A stretch of 15,192 nucleotides of DNA from an uncultured Oscillospiraceae bacterium (GTDB lineage: Bacteria > Bacillota > Clostridia > Oscillospirales > Oscillospiraceae): positions 1 to 15,192 of the forward strand of contig CAKTIE010000029.1 in the NCBI GenBank assembly GCA_934565655.1, given 5' to 3'. The position numbers and the translations under genes were made by a program. The first letter of the stretch is position 1; each line of letters starts with the position of its first letter. This document shows, piece by piece, positions 1 to 5,087 of the stretch. The notes under the pieces are model-generated. The model saw only the letters and a program-made list of their open reading frames with translations, had not been told where the DNA came from and did not search any database.

Positions 1-1521
1 CTTGGTGCCGGCCACCTTGAAGTCCATCTCGCCGTGGAAGTCCTCCACGCCCTGAATGTCGATGAAGGTGGTGAAGCCGCCCTCGTCATCCTGGATCAGG
101 CCGCAGGAGATACCGGCAACAGGCGCGGAGATGGGCACACCGGCATCCATCAGGGCCAGCGTGGAGCCGCAGATAGAGCCCTGGGAGGTGGAGCCGTTGG
201 AGCTGACCACCTCAGACACCACGCGGATGGCGTAGGGGAACTCCTCCACGGGAGGGATCACGGGCAGCAGGGCACGCTCGGCCAGCGCGCCGTGGCCGAT
301 CTCGCGGCGGCCGGGGCTGCGGGCGGGCTTGGCCTCGCCCACGGAGTAGCCGGGGAAGTTGTAGTGGTGCATATAGCGCTTCTCGGTCTCTTCCCAGATG
401 GTGTCCAGCTTCTGGTTGGCGGACAGGGTGTCCAGGGTGCAGACGCTCAGCACCTGGGTCTGGCCGCGGGTGAACAGGCCGGAGCCGTGAACGCGGGGCA
501 GCACGCCCACCTCGGCGTCCAGAGGACGGATCTCGTTCTTCTGGCGGCCATCCACACGGTGACCCTCCAGCAGCCATGCCTTGACGATCTTCTTCTGGAA
601 CTTATAGGTGATCTCGTCCAGATACTGGTCCATGTTGGGATAGTCCTCAAGGAACAGCTCGTGCCATTTCTCGATCAGCTGGTTCCAGCGGGCCTCGCGG
701 ACGTTCTTGTCGTCGGTATCCATGGCGGCCTTGGCGTCGTCCATGGTGGCGCTTACGATCTTGTCAAACAGCTCCTGATCGAAGTCGGCGTGGGGATAGT
801 CGAACTTGGGCTTGCCGATCTCGGCCACCATCTGGTTGATGAGGGCGATCTGCTTCTGGTTCTCCTCGTGGGCCATCTTGATGGCCTCGAACATGGTGTC
901 GTTGGTGACCTGGTTAGCGCCCGCCTCGATCATGACCACCTTCTTGCCGGTGGAGACCACGGTCACGTCCAGATCGCTGACCTTGCGCTGCTCGCTGTCG
1001 GGGTTCAGCACCAGCTTGCCGTCCACCAGACCCACCTTCAGGGCGCCCACGGGGCCGTTCCAGGGAATGTCGGAAATAGCCAGCGCGGCGGAGGTGCCGA
1101 TCAGAGCGGCGATCTCGGGAGAGCAATCGTGATCCACGGCCATGACGGTGCACATCACGGACACGTCATTGCGGAAATCGTAGGGGAACAGCGGGCGGAT
1201 GGGGCGGTCGATGACGCGGGAGGTCAGGATGCCCTTCTCGCCGGGACGGCCCTCGCGGCGGTTGAAGCTGCCGGGGATGCGGCCCACGGAGTACATCTTC
1301 TCCTCAAAGTCCACGCTCAGGGGGAAGAAGTCGATACCGTCGCGGGGACGGGCGGAGGCGGTGACGCAGCACAGCACGCGGGTGTCGCCGTAGCCCACCA
1401 TGACGGCGGCGTTGGCCAGCTCGGCCAGCTTGCCCACCTCAAGAGTCAGAGGACGGCCGGCCAGATCCATGGTGTACTTGTGGTACTGGGGAAATTGGCG
1501 ATGGGTGATAATAGTCGACAT
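1..1521 (-). CDS. pnp: Polyribonucleotide nucleotidyltransferase (PNPase), N-terminal 507 codons, truncated by window edge
   Basis: PNPase degrades RNA 3' to 5' by phosphorolysis, giving nucleoside diphosphates, in the cytoplasm. Translating the minus strand from ATG at 1521 gives an unbroken frame to base 1. The first RNase PH-like core shows FFPLSVDFEEKMYSVGRIPG and RVIDRPIRPLFP (about residues 65-115). A helical linker follows, then EGHRVDGR opens the second core, with SPGRREIGHGALAERAL, SNGSTSQGSICGS and a metal-site Asp in GEMDFKVAGT near the cut edge. The usual protein is about 700 residues, so the rest of the second core and the KH and S1 RNA-binding domains lie outside the window. AAAAGGAG ends 7 bases before the start. 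It follows rpsO on the same strand, the classic rpsO-pnp order, across a spacer with two hairpins. Identification is secure. Confidence 0.97.
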   Translation of the reverse strand, partial: MSTIITHRQFPQYHKYTMDLAGRPLTLEVGKLAELANAAVMVGYGDTRVLCCVTASARPRDGIDFFPLSVDFEEKMYSVGRIPGSFNRREGRPGEKGILTSRVIDRPIRPLFPYDFRNDVSVMCTVMAVDHDCSPEIAALIGTSAALAISDIPWNGPVGALKVGLVDGKLVLNPDSEQRKVSDLDVTVVSTGKKVVMIEAGANQVTNDTMFEAIKMAHEENQKQIALINQMVAEIGKPKFDYPHADFDQELFDKIVSATMDDAKAAMDTDDKNVREARWNQLIEKWHELFLEDYPNMDQYLDEITYKFQKKIVKAWLLEGHRVDGRQKNEIRPLDAEVGVLPRVHGSGLFTRGQTQVLSVCTLDTLSANQKLDTIWEETEKRYMHHYNFPGYSVGEAKPARSPGRREIGHGALAERALLPVIPPVEEFPYAIRVVSEVVSSNGSTSQGSICGSTLALMDAGVPISAPVAGISCGLIQDDEGGFTTFIDIQGVEDFHGEMDFKVAGTK

Positions 1522-1576
1522 GTCGTTTCTCCTTTTCGGTAAAATATCCGTTCCGCCGGCTATGCCATTTCCACCG

Positions 1577-1633
1577 TTTAGCACTTGAAAACGCCCCGAA
1601 ATCCGCCGTTTCGGCACATTTTCAACTGCTAAA
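1577..1633 (-). promoter_or_regulatory. Long stem-loop in the pnp 5' leader
   Basis: This is an imperfect inverted repeat 55 bases ahead of the pnp start. Outer arm TTTAGCA (1577-1583) pairs with TGCTAAA (1627-1633). After a C/C mismatch, TTGAAAA (1585-1591) pairs with TTTTCAA (1619-1625). After a 4x4 internal loop, CCGAAA (1596-1601) pairs with TTTCGG (1609-1614) around a 7-base loop. That makes 20 base pairs. There is no T-run next to it, so it does not look like a terminator. In E. coli the pnp leader has a comparable double-stranded stem that RNase III cuts, after which PNPase represses its own message. The same role here is inference. Confidence 0.6.
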
Positions 1634-1668
1634 GGCCAGTCTTGGCACAGACGGCAAAACGTGAAAGA

Positions 1669-1696
1669 AGGGTGATGCGCGTGCGCACATCACCCT
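1669..1696 (-). terminator. Hairpin after rpsO, weak terminator or processing site
   Basis: AGGGTGATG (1669-1677) pairs perfectly with CATCACCCT (1688-1696), 11 bases after the rpsO stop. On the minus strand it is followed by TTCTTTCACGTTTT, which is T-rich but interrupted. This suggests partial termination or 3'-end protection of rpsO mRNA, with some read-through into pnp. I see no separate pnp promoter in the spacer. Confidence 0.5.
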
Positions 1697-1707
1697 GTTT
1701 CAACAAA

Positions 1708-1974
1708 TTACTTACGCAGACCCAGCTTGGCGATCAGGGCACGATAACGCTCGATGTCCTTCTTGGCCAGGTAGTCCAGCAGACGGCGGCGCTTACCGAT
1801 CATCATCTGCATACCGCGGCGGCTGTGGAAGTCATGGGGATGCACCTTCAGGTGAGCGGTCAGCTGGTTGATACGCTCGGTCAGAATGGCGACCTGCACC
1901 TCGGGGGAGCCGGTGTCGGTAGCGTGGGTACGGTTGTTCTCGATAATAGCGGTCTTCTGGTCTTTCAGCATCAT
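1708..1974 (-). CDS. rpsO: 30S ribosomal protein S15
   Basis: S15 is a primary 16S rRNA-binding protein of the small-subunit platform. The 88-residue product shows the family signatures [41 protein letters not shown] and the C-terminal LIAKLGLRK. The usual length is 88-89. The frame stays open upstream to 2106, but AAAGGTGG ends 9 bases before the ATG at 1974, and the first residues conserved in the family begin just after it. The neighbouring ATG at 1971 is an equally possible start, one residue shorter. It has its own promoter at 2087-2115 and about 105 bases of leader, and it precedes pnp on the same strand. Confidence 0.97.
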   Translation of the reverse strand: MMLKDQKTAIIENNRTHATDTGSPEVQVAILTERINQLTAHLKVHPHDFHSRRGMQMMIGKRRRLLDYLAKKDIERYRALIAKLGLRK

Positions 1975-2081
1975 AGTGTGTTTCCACCTTTCTTGAATTT
2001 TGCCGCGCCGCTGCGTCGTGGGACAGGTGAATGATCCGCATAACGAAGCCGGACGGCCATAATCATGCACATTAACGTGCC
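1975..2081 (-). promoter_or_regulatory. rpsO 5' leader, possible S15 autoregulatory RNA
   Basis: About 105 bases separate the predicted transcription start from the rpsO ATG. That is long for a ribosomal protein gene. On the minus strand it can form GCAC/GTGC around six bases at its 5' end, and ATGAT/ATCAT enclosing a GC-rich segment. S15 is known to repress its own translation through leader structures that differ between bacterial groups. No specific known class could be matched by eye. Confidence 0.3.
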
Positions 2082-2086
2082 TAAAT

Positions 2087-2115
2087 AGAATATCACAGAA
2101 AATCAAGGTTGTAAA
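2087..2115 (-). promoter_or_regulatory. Promoter of rpsO(-pnp)
   Basis: On the minus strand: -35 TTTACA (2115-2110), a 17-base spacer, -10 TATTCT (2092-2087). It sits between the repeat-type terminator of the ferredoxin gene and rpsO, the expected place for a sigma-A promoter of the rpsO-pnp unit. Confidence 0.7.
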
Positions 2116-2164
2116 GTATTATTTTGCGGGATCTGGCGATATTTTCGGGGGAGATTCAGGGAAG

Positions 2165-2196
2165 GAAAAAATAAGGCCCCCTTGTGTAAAGGGGGC
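2165..2196 (-). terminator. Intrinsic terminator downstream of the ferredoxin gene
   Basis: GCCCCCTT (2176-2183) and AAGGGGGC (2189-2196) form a perfect 8-bp stem around a 5-base loop. On the minus strand it is followed by CTTATTTTTTCC. It is the outer left hairpin of the palindromic repeat and would end leftward transcription of the ferredoxin gene before rpsO. Confidence 0.75.
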
Positions 2197-2290
2197 TGTC
2201 ACCGAAGGTGACTGGGGGATTGTCCCTTAACCGGTCAACCCCTCCGTCAACGCTTCGCGTTGCCACCTCCCCTTACACAGGGGAGGCTTT
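2173..2290. repeat. Palindromic intergenic repeat element, copy 1
   Basis: This 118-base element is made of hairpins. The left outer stem is 2176-2196. GTCACC/GGTGAC lies at 2198-2212, CAACGC/GCGTTG at 2248-2262, and the right outer stem CCTCCCCT/AGGGGAGG at 2266-2286. The two ends are imperfect inverted copies of each other (AAGGCCCCCTTGTGTAA versus AAAGCCTCCCCTGTGTAA). A second copy lies at 12085-12198. It codes for no protein and ends 3 bases from the ferredoxin stop codon. It looks like a small non-autonomous repeat used as a terminator. Confidence 0.8.
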
Positions 2291-2293
2291 GTT

Positions 2294-2485
2294 TTATCCC
2301 CGGATCTCGATGGCCCCGGTGGGGCAGCTGTCGGCGGCCTCCTGAGCCGTCAGGCGGCAATCCTCCGGCACGGGATCGGTGATGGCGTGGGCAGGCGCGC
2401 CGTCGTCCAGCGAGAACACCTCCGGGCAGATGCTGGGACACAGGCCGCACTGGATGCAGGCCTTCTGGTTCACGTTTGCGTACAT
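2294..2485 (-). CDS. Single-cluster [4Fe-4S] ferredoxin
   Basis: This is a small soluble electron carrier of 63 residues. C10-x2-C13-x2-C16 and C54-P supply the four cluster ligands. The extra pair C20 and C43 match the positions that form a disulfide in Thermotoga maritima-type ferredoxins. The second CxxCxxC motif of clostridial 2[4Fe-4S] ferredoxins is absent, so this is the mono-cluster type. The frame is open further upstream, but AAGGAG ends 9 bases before the ATG at 2485 and the conserved protein begins there. It lies 59 bases downstream of the DJ-1-family gene on the same strand, so it may be co-transcribed with the repressor operon. A partnership with the NifJ encoded at the right end is plausible but unproven. 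Confidence 0.93.
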   Translation of the reverse strand: MYANVNQKACIQCGLCPSICPEVFSLDDGAPAHAITDPVPEDCRLTAQEAADSCPTGAIEIRG

Positions 2486-2544
2486 AGCAGCACACTCCTT
2501 ATTAAAATATGGAATGACTGCATTATGTCCGGACAAACGGGATA

Positions 2545-3078
2545 TTATTCCGGAAAAACGGAGGGCGTCCCCTTCCAGAAGGCCAGCGTCTCCGCCAGAT
2601 CCTTCTCGTCAGCGAACAGGGACAGCGCCTTTGCCACGGCAACGGCGAAATCCACATAGGCGTTGGCCCGCGCGGTGATCACCCGGCCGTCCGCCACCAT
2701 ATCCTCCGGACGGGAGTGGGTGGAGGTCACGCCCTCCAGCACACCGGCCATCTCCAGTACGTCCACACCGGCGCAGATCCCAGCCATGACCGCGCCCTGC
2801 CGCCGCAGCCGACCCAGCAGCGCCAGCACCTCCGGCGCGGCCGCCCGGTGGGCAAAGGCGGCGGTAAAGCCGCCGGGCACCACCATGCAGCGGATATCGT
2901 CCTCCGCCGCATCGCCCAGCGCACCGTCAGGCGTTACCCGGATGCCCTCCGCCGAGGTAATGGCCGCGCCATCCGCGGACAGCAGCAGCGCGTCGCACCC
3001 GGCGCACCGCATGAAGTAGCGCAGCACCATCAGCTCATACAGGCAGCACTGGTCGTAGATGAAAAATACGTCCTTCAC
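2545..3078 (-). CDS. DJ-1/PfpI (ThiJ) superfamily protein
   Basis: The 177-residue protein has the glutamine-amidotransferase-like fold. VVPGGF (66-71) is the strand-turn before the active-site region. AGICAGVDVLEMAGVLEG (99-116) is the nucleophile elbow with Cys102, and the early Glu15 fits the acidic partner of that cysteine. The family includes deglycase/chaperone-like proteins, glyoxalases, peptidases and transcription-linked members, so the exact reaction cannot be named. The start is GTG at 3078: AAGGAGG ends 7 bases upstream and overlaps the stop codon of the repressor gene. The 12-base gap to that gene shows a two-gene operon under the same operators, which suggests a stress-induced product. 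Confidence 0.87.
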   Translation of the reverse strand: MKDVFFIYDQCCLYELMVLRYFMRCAGCDALLLSADGAAITSAEGIRVTPDGALGDAAEDDIRCMVVPGGFTAAFAHRAAAPEVLALLGRLRRQGAVMAGICAGVDVLEMAGVLEGVTSTHSRPEDMVADGRVITARANAYVDFAVAVAKALSLFADEKDLAETLAFWKGTPSVFPE

Positions 3079-3090
3079 GGGAACACCTCC

Positions 3091-3834
3091 TTATTCCGGC
3101 AGGGGCAGGCCGTGCATCATCACCCGCCCGAAGCAGGTCAGGCTGCGGCCGCTGCCCTGATGAAACACCACGTCCATATCGGCACGCTTCCGGTTCAGAG
3201 AGAACAGGTACACCATGCCCAGCGCGTCCCGGTAATACTGCTTACACAGCATGTCGCCGTCCACGCAAAAAATGCCCACGTCGCCGTTTTGCAGCGGGTC
3301 GTGGTTCACATAGACCACCGCCCCGTCGTCGATCCACGGTGCCATGGAGTCGCCCTGGATGCGCACCGCCAGCTCCGCGCCCATGGGCACGTCGCCCGTG
3401 ACGGGGATCAGCTCATAGTCCTCCAGAAACACCGGCGCGGCAAAGCCCGCGGCCGCCGGCGAGGCGTACAGCGGGATGGTGCGGATGTTGTCCGCCGGGG
3501 CCTCCTGCCGCCACTGCTCCTGCAAGTCCGTCAGGCCGTCCAGCACGGCGTGCACCATCTGCCGACCCGCCAGCGGCAGGGCGCGGTATTTCTCCACCAT
3601 CCGCTGCTCCTCCCCGGAGCAGGTAAAGGCGTGGCGGAACGCACCCCGGTACAGGTAATTGGGGTCCACCTGAAGGGCGTCAAACAGCCGCAGCAGCACG
3701 TCCTCCTTGGGCGTGCTGACGCCGGTCTCATAGTTGCCGATGGCGCTGCGGCTGACGCCCAGCATCTCCGCCAGCGCGTCCCGGCTCATGCCCAGCTCCT
3801 CGCGCCGTCTGCGCAATTGCTCGCCAAAGCTCAT
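3091..3834 (-). CDS. XRE-family repressor with S24 (LexA/CI-like) self-cleavage domain
   Basis: The 247-residue protein is built like phage CI repressors. An N-terminal helix-turn-helix spans residues 4-58 (LAEMLGVSRSAIGNYETG), followed by a linker. The C-terminal S24 peptidase domain starts near 120. Catalytic Ser163 lies in GDSMAPW and Lys198 in MLCKQYY. The likely self-cleavage bond is Ala129-Gly130 in SPAAAGF. Proteins of this design dimerise on palindromic operators and are inactivated by RecA-stimulated self-cleavage, or in some cases by other signals. AAGGAGG ends 7 bases before the ATG at 3834. Its own promoter is bracketed by ACAAG-N3-CTTGT sites, so autoregulation is expected. It shares an operon with the DJ-1-family gene. 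Confidence 0.93.
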   Translation of the reverse strand: MSFGEQLRRRREELGMSRDALAEMLGVSRSAIGNYETGVSTPKEDVLLRLFDALQVDPNYLYRGAFRHAFTCSGEEQRMVEKYRALPLAGRQMVHAVLDGLTDLQEQWRQEAPADNIRTIPLYASPAAAGFAAPVFLEDYELIPVTGDVPMGAELAVRIQGDSMAPWIDDGAVVYVNHDPLQNGDVGIFCVDGDMLCKQYYRDALGMVYLFSLNRKRADMDVVFHQGSGRSLTCFGRVMMHGLPLPE

Positions 3835-3850
3835 GGGGCATCCTCCTTTT

Positions 3851-3863
3851 ACAAGCTTCTTGT
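3851..3863. promoter_or_regulatory. Operator O1, ACAAG-CTT-CTTGT
   Basis: A perfect 13-bp palindrome lies just downstream of the -10 of the leftward repressor promoter, near +7 to +19, where a bound dimer would block repressor transcription. It is one of four sites with the same pattern. Confidence 0.75.
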
Positions 3864-3876
3864 TTTCTTGTCCTCT

Positions 3877-3905
3877 ATTTTACAGGCTCAATTGGAACGT
3901 GTCAA
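3877..3905 (-). promoter_or_regulatory. Leftward promoter of the repressor/DJ-1 operon
   Basis: On the minus strand: -35 TTGACA (3905-3900), a 17-base spacer, -10 TAAAAT (3882-3877). Operators O1 and O2 lie just below and just above it. Confidence 0.82.
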
Positions 3906-3913
3906 GAATCAAA

Positions 3914-3926
3914 ACAAGAATCTTGT
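3914..3926. promoter_or_regulatory. Operator O2, ACAAG-AAT-CTTGT
   Basis: A palindromic 13-bp site upstream of both divergent -35 boxes. Its centre (3920) is 31 bp from O3 and 63 bp from O1, keeping the sites close to the same face of the helix. Confidence 0.78.
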
Positions 3927-3936
3927 AAATTTGCGC

Positions 3937-3965
3937 TTGACAAATCAAGATTCTTGTGATATCAT
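3937..3965 (+). promoter_or_regulatory. Rightward promoter with no obvious gene
   Basis: -35 TTGACA (3937-3942), a 17-base spacer and -10 TATCAT (3960-3965) make a near-consensus promoter. Operator O3 fills its spacer and O4 covers its start region, so it should be tightly repressed. A Shine-Dalgarno-like AAAGGAGGGG follows at 4000-4009, but no start codon stands at a usable distance. The transcript would run antisense to the four-helix-bundle gene. Confidence 0.75.
3945..3957. promoter_or_regulatory. Operator O3, TCAAG-ATT-CTTGT
   Basis: This 13-bp near-palindrome lies inside the spacer of the rightward promoter. Its centre (3951) is 31 bp from both O2 and O4. Confidence 0.75.
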
Positions 3966-3975
3966 GACCTCGTTG

Positions 3976-3988
3976 CCAAGAAACTTGT
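3976..3988. promoter_or_regulatory. Operator O4, CCAAG-AAA-CTTGT
   Basis: This is the fourth site, with one half degenerate at its outer base. It sits just after the rightward -10, 31 bp from O3 centre to centre. Confidence 0.68.
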
Positions 3989-4010
3989 GTGATAGAGCGA
4001 AAGGAGGGGA

Positions 4011-4037
4011 GAAAAAAGAAAACCGCCCGGAGGCGGT
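4011..4037 (-). terminator. Intrinsic terminator of the four-helix-bundle gene
   Basis: ACCGCC (4022-4027) pairs with GGCGGT (4032-4037) around CGGA. On the minus strand the stem runs directly into TTTTCTTTTTTC. It stands 5 bases after the stop codon of the gene at 4043-4387. Confidence 0.82.
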
Positions 4038-4042
4038 CGTGG

Positions 4043-4387
4043 TCAGCGGCTCTTGGCGGTATTCAGCGAGGCGATGAGGAGGCGCTTAATTTCTTCTGCC
4101 AGAGAAAGAAGGGATGCAAAATCATATTCGACCAGTCTGGTACGATTCAGCAGCGTGAGCCAATAGATGCTTTCACCGGTTTCCTTCAGTGCGATGTGAA
4201 GCTTGGAGATAAAGTCGGCTTTGCTGTTTCCGTAGATGGCCTCATTGATATTGGCCCCCACCGAAGTGCCGGAACGCAGCAGCTGTCTGGCGATCGTCGT
4301 ATCCTTTTTGGTCTTGGAAAACGTCTCATAAAACAGAACGATCTGCGTTGCAAAATCCAGAGATTTCTCTAAAAGAGGGCTGGTCAT
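4043..4387 (-). CDS. Four-helix-bundle protein (23S rRNA intervening-sequence protein family)
   Basis: The 114-residue, helix-rich protein carries the family's recognisable core ARQLLRSGTSVGANINEA (33-50), SKADFISKLHIALKE (55-69) and the ES-YWL-LL segment (72-80). Members were first found inside 23S rRNA intervening sequences and also occur alone in many genomes. Their function is unknown, although the related Avd protein of diversity-generating retroelements binds nucleic acid. Here it is not inside an rRNA gene. The start at 4387 has GAGGTGAT 6 bases upstream. Its promoter (4408-4436) and terminator (4011-4037) make it a self-contained cassette. Its base composition is visibly more AT-rich than its neighbours, suggesting acquisition. 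It sits where a gene driven by the rightward promoter would be expected. Confidence 0.9.
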   Translation of the reverse strand: MTSPLLEKSLDFATQIVLFYETFSKTKKDTTIARQLLRSGTSVGANINEAIYGNSKADFISKLHIALKETGESIYWLTLLNRTRLVEYDFASLLSLAEEIKRLLIASLNTAKSR

Positions 4388-4407
4388 TTTTGAATCACCT
4401 CAGAAAA

Positions 4408-4436
4408 AGTATAGCAGAAAGGATGCTGTGCTGCAA
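4408..4436 (-). promoter_or_regulatory. Promoter of the four-helix-bundle gene
   Basis: On the minus strand: -35 TTGCAG (4436-4431), a 17-base spacer, -10 TATACT (4413-4408). It lies about 20 bases ahead of the start codon. Confidence 0.65.
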
Positions 4437-4440
4437 TGTC

Positions 4441-4522
4441 AACTCTTCACTTTTCTCTCTTATCTTTTCACTGGAAAAAGTCGCTGCAGAAAGAGAATAG
4501 AGAAGAGTGATGAGTGAAAAGT
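4441..4522. repeat. Pyrimidine-rich TTCACT-type repeat, inverted pair
   Basis: AACTCTTCACTTTTC (4441-4455) recurs exactly at 6440-6454. The segment 4499-4522, read on the minus strand, matches 6448-6471 at 23 of 24 bases (core ACTTTTCACTC). The two units here therefore face each other around about 40 bases. No coding potential is seen, and the function is unknown. Confidence 0.55.
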
Positions 4523-4524
4523 AC

Positions 4525-4563
4525 AAAAAGAAAAAGCCACACTTCGTGCGACTTTTTCTTTTT
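4525..4563. terminator. Strong hairpin terminator after tRNA-Tyr, probably bidirectional
   Basis: AAAAAGAAAAAG (4525-4536) pairs with CTTTTTCTTTTT (4552-4563). A further 7 pairs, including G-T, surround a 3-base loop, giving about 19 base pairs. It follows the tRNA-Tyr CCA end directly on the minus strand. The T-rich 3' arm would also stop rightward transcripts. Confidence 0.75.
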
Positions 4564-4647
4564 GGTGGGGGATGGTGGATTCGAACCACCGAAGGCGTTG
4601 CCAGCAGATTTACAGTCTGTCCCCTTTGGCCACTCGGGAAATCCCCC
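4563..4647 (-). tRNA. tRNA-Tyr (anticodon GTA)
   Basis: An 85-base class II tRNA with a long variable arm. Acceptor GGGGGAT (4647-4641) pairs with ATCCCCC (4573-4567), followed by discriminator A and an encoded CCA (4565-4563). The anticodon loop CTGTAAA puts GTA at 4613-4611. The T arm GGTGGTTCGAATCCACC is intact. The top pair of the anticodon stem (positions 27-43) is A-C rather than a pair. It is transcribed with the upstream tRNA-Thr. Confidence 0.96.
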
Positions 4648-4656
4648 ATATGAAAT

Positions 4657-4732
4657 TGGAGCTGGTGGACGGATTCGAACCCCCGACCTGCTGATTACAA
4701 ATCAGCTGCTCTACCAGCTGAGCTACACCAGC
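4657..4732 (-). tRNA. tRNA-Thr (anticodon TGT)
   Basis: A 76-base tRNA including the encoded CCA (4659-4657). Acceptor GCTGGTG (4732-4726) pairs with CACCAGC. The anticodon arm is GCTGA/TCAGC with loop TTTGTAA, so the anticodon is TGT at 4699-4697. The T arm GGGGGTTCGAATCCGTC is typical. It lies 9 bases ahead of tRNA-Tyr in one transcript. Confidence 0.97.
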
Positions 4733-4750
4733 ATGCTACCAGCGAAGATT

Positions 4751-4779
4751 ATATTAGCAGAAGTCTCCCCATTTGTCAA
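4751..4779 (-). promoter_or_regulatory. Promoter of the tRNA-Thr/tRNA-Tyr operon
   Basis: On the minus strand: -35 TTGACA (4779-4774), a 17-base spacer, -10 TAATAT (4756-4751). The tRNA-Thr 5' end lies about 18 bases beyond the -10. Confidence 0.8.
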
Positions 4780-4853
4780 CAAAAACTTTCACAAAATGGC
4801 GGAGAAATATCACACTTTTTTGCCCATATCCACCGAAGAACAGGAGGGAACGC

Positions 4854-5087
4854 ATGACACTTTTACAATTATCCCAGGAATACGCCTATTCGGCGGAGCT
4901 GCTGGCCCGCCGGATCGCCCAGCTGCGGCAGGAGGAGGCCGCCGCGGAGGAGGAAGACCTGCGCTTTACGCTGCATCGGCGTATTCTGGATCTGCAGCCC
5001 ATGCTGCAGCAGTGCCGCCACATCCAGCGTCTGGCGGCGGGATACTACGACAGGAGCTACTACCGGGATGAAAGATATACTGTTTGA
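4854..5087 (+). CDS. Small coiled-coil protein of unknown function, paired with a sigma-like protein
   Basis: The 77-residue protein is not recognised as a named family. Most of it is predicted helix, with a charged middle (about residues 18-45) rich in Glu, Gln and Arg that looks like a coiled coil, and a Tyr-rich tail (YYDRSYYRDERY). CAGGAGGG ends 5 bases before the ATG at 4854. An upstream in-frame extension starting with TTG at 4773 has no ribosome site and was not used. Its last 20 bases overlap the start of the sigma-like gene, so the two are almost surely translated together and may form a complex. No convincing promoter of its own is seen in 4780-4853. Confidence 0.75.
   Translation: MTLLQLSQEYAYSAELLARRIAQLRQEEAAAEEEDLRFTLHRRILDLQPMLQQCRHIQRLAAGYYDRSYYRDERYTV

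Noticed and set aside
34..1542. 502-residue open frame on the plus strand
   Set aside because: It is the antisense shadow of pnp, created by high GC at third codon positions; the product resembles no protein family, while the minus strand reads as PNPase.
3989..4372. Plus-strand frame (GTG start) behind the orphan rightward promoter
   Set aside because: Its start lies upstream of the ribosome-site-like sequence, and its body is the exact antisense of the well-recognised four-helix-bundle gene.
4395..4649. 84-residue minus frame
   Set aside because: It runs across tRNA-Tyr, its terminator and the repeat; no ribosome site.
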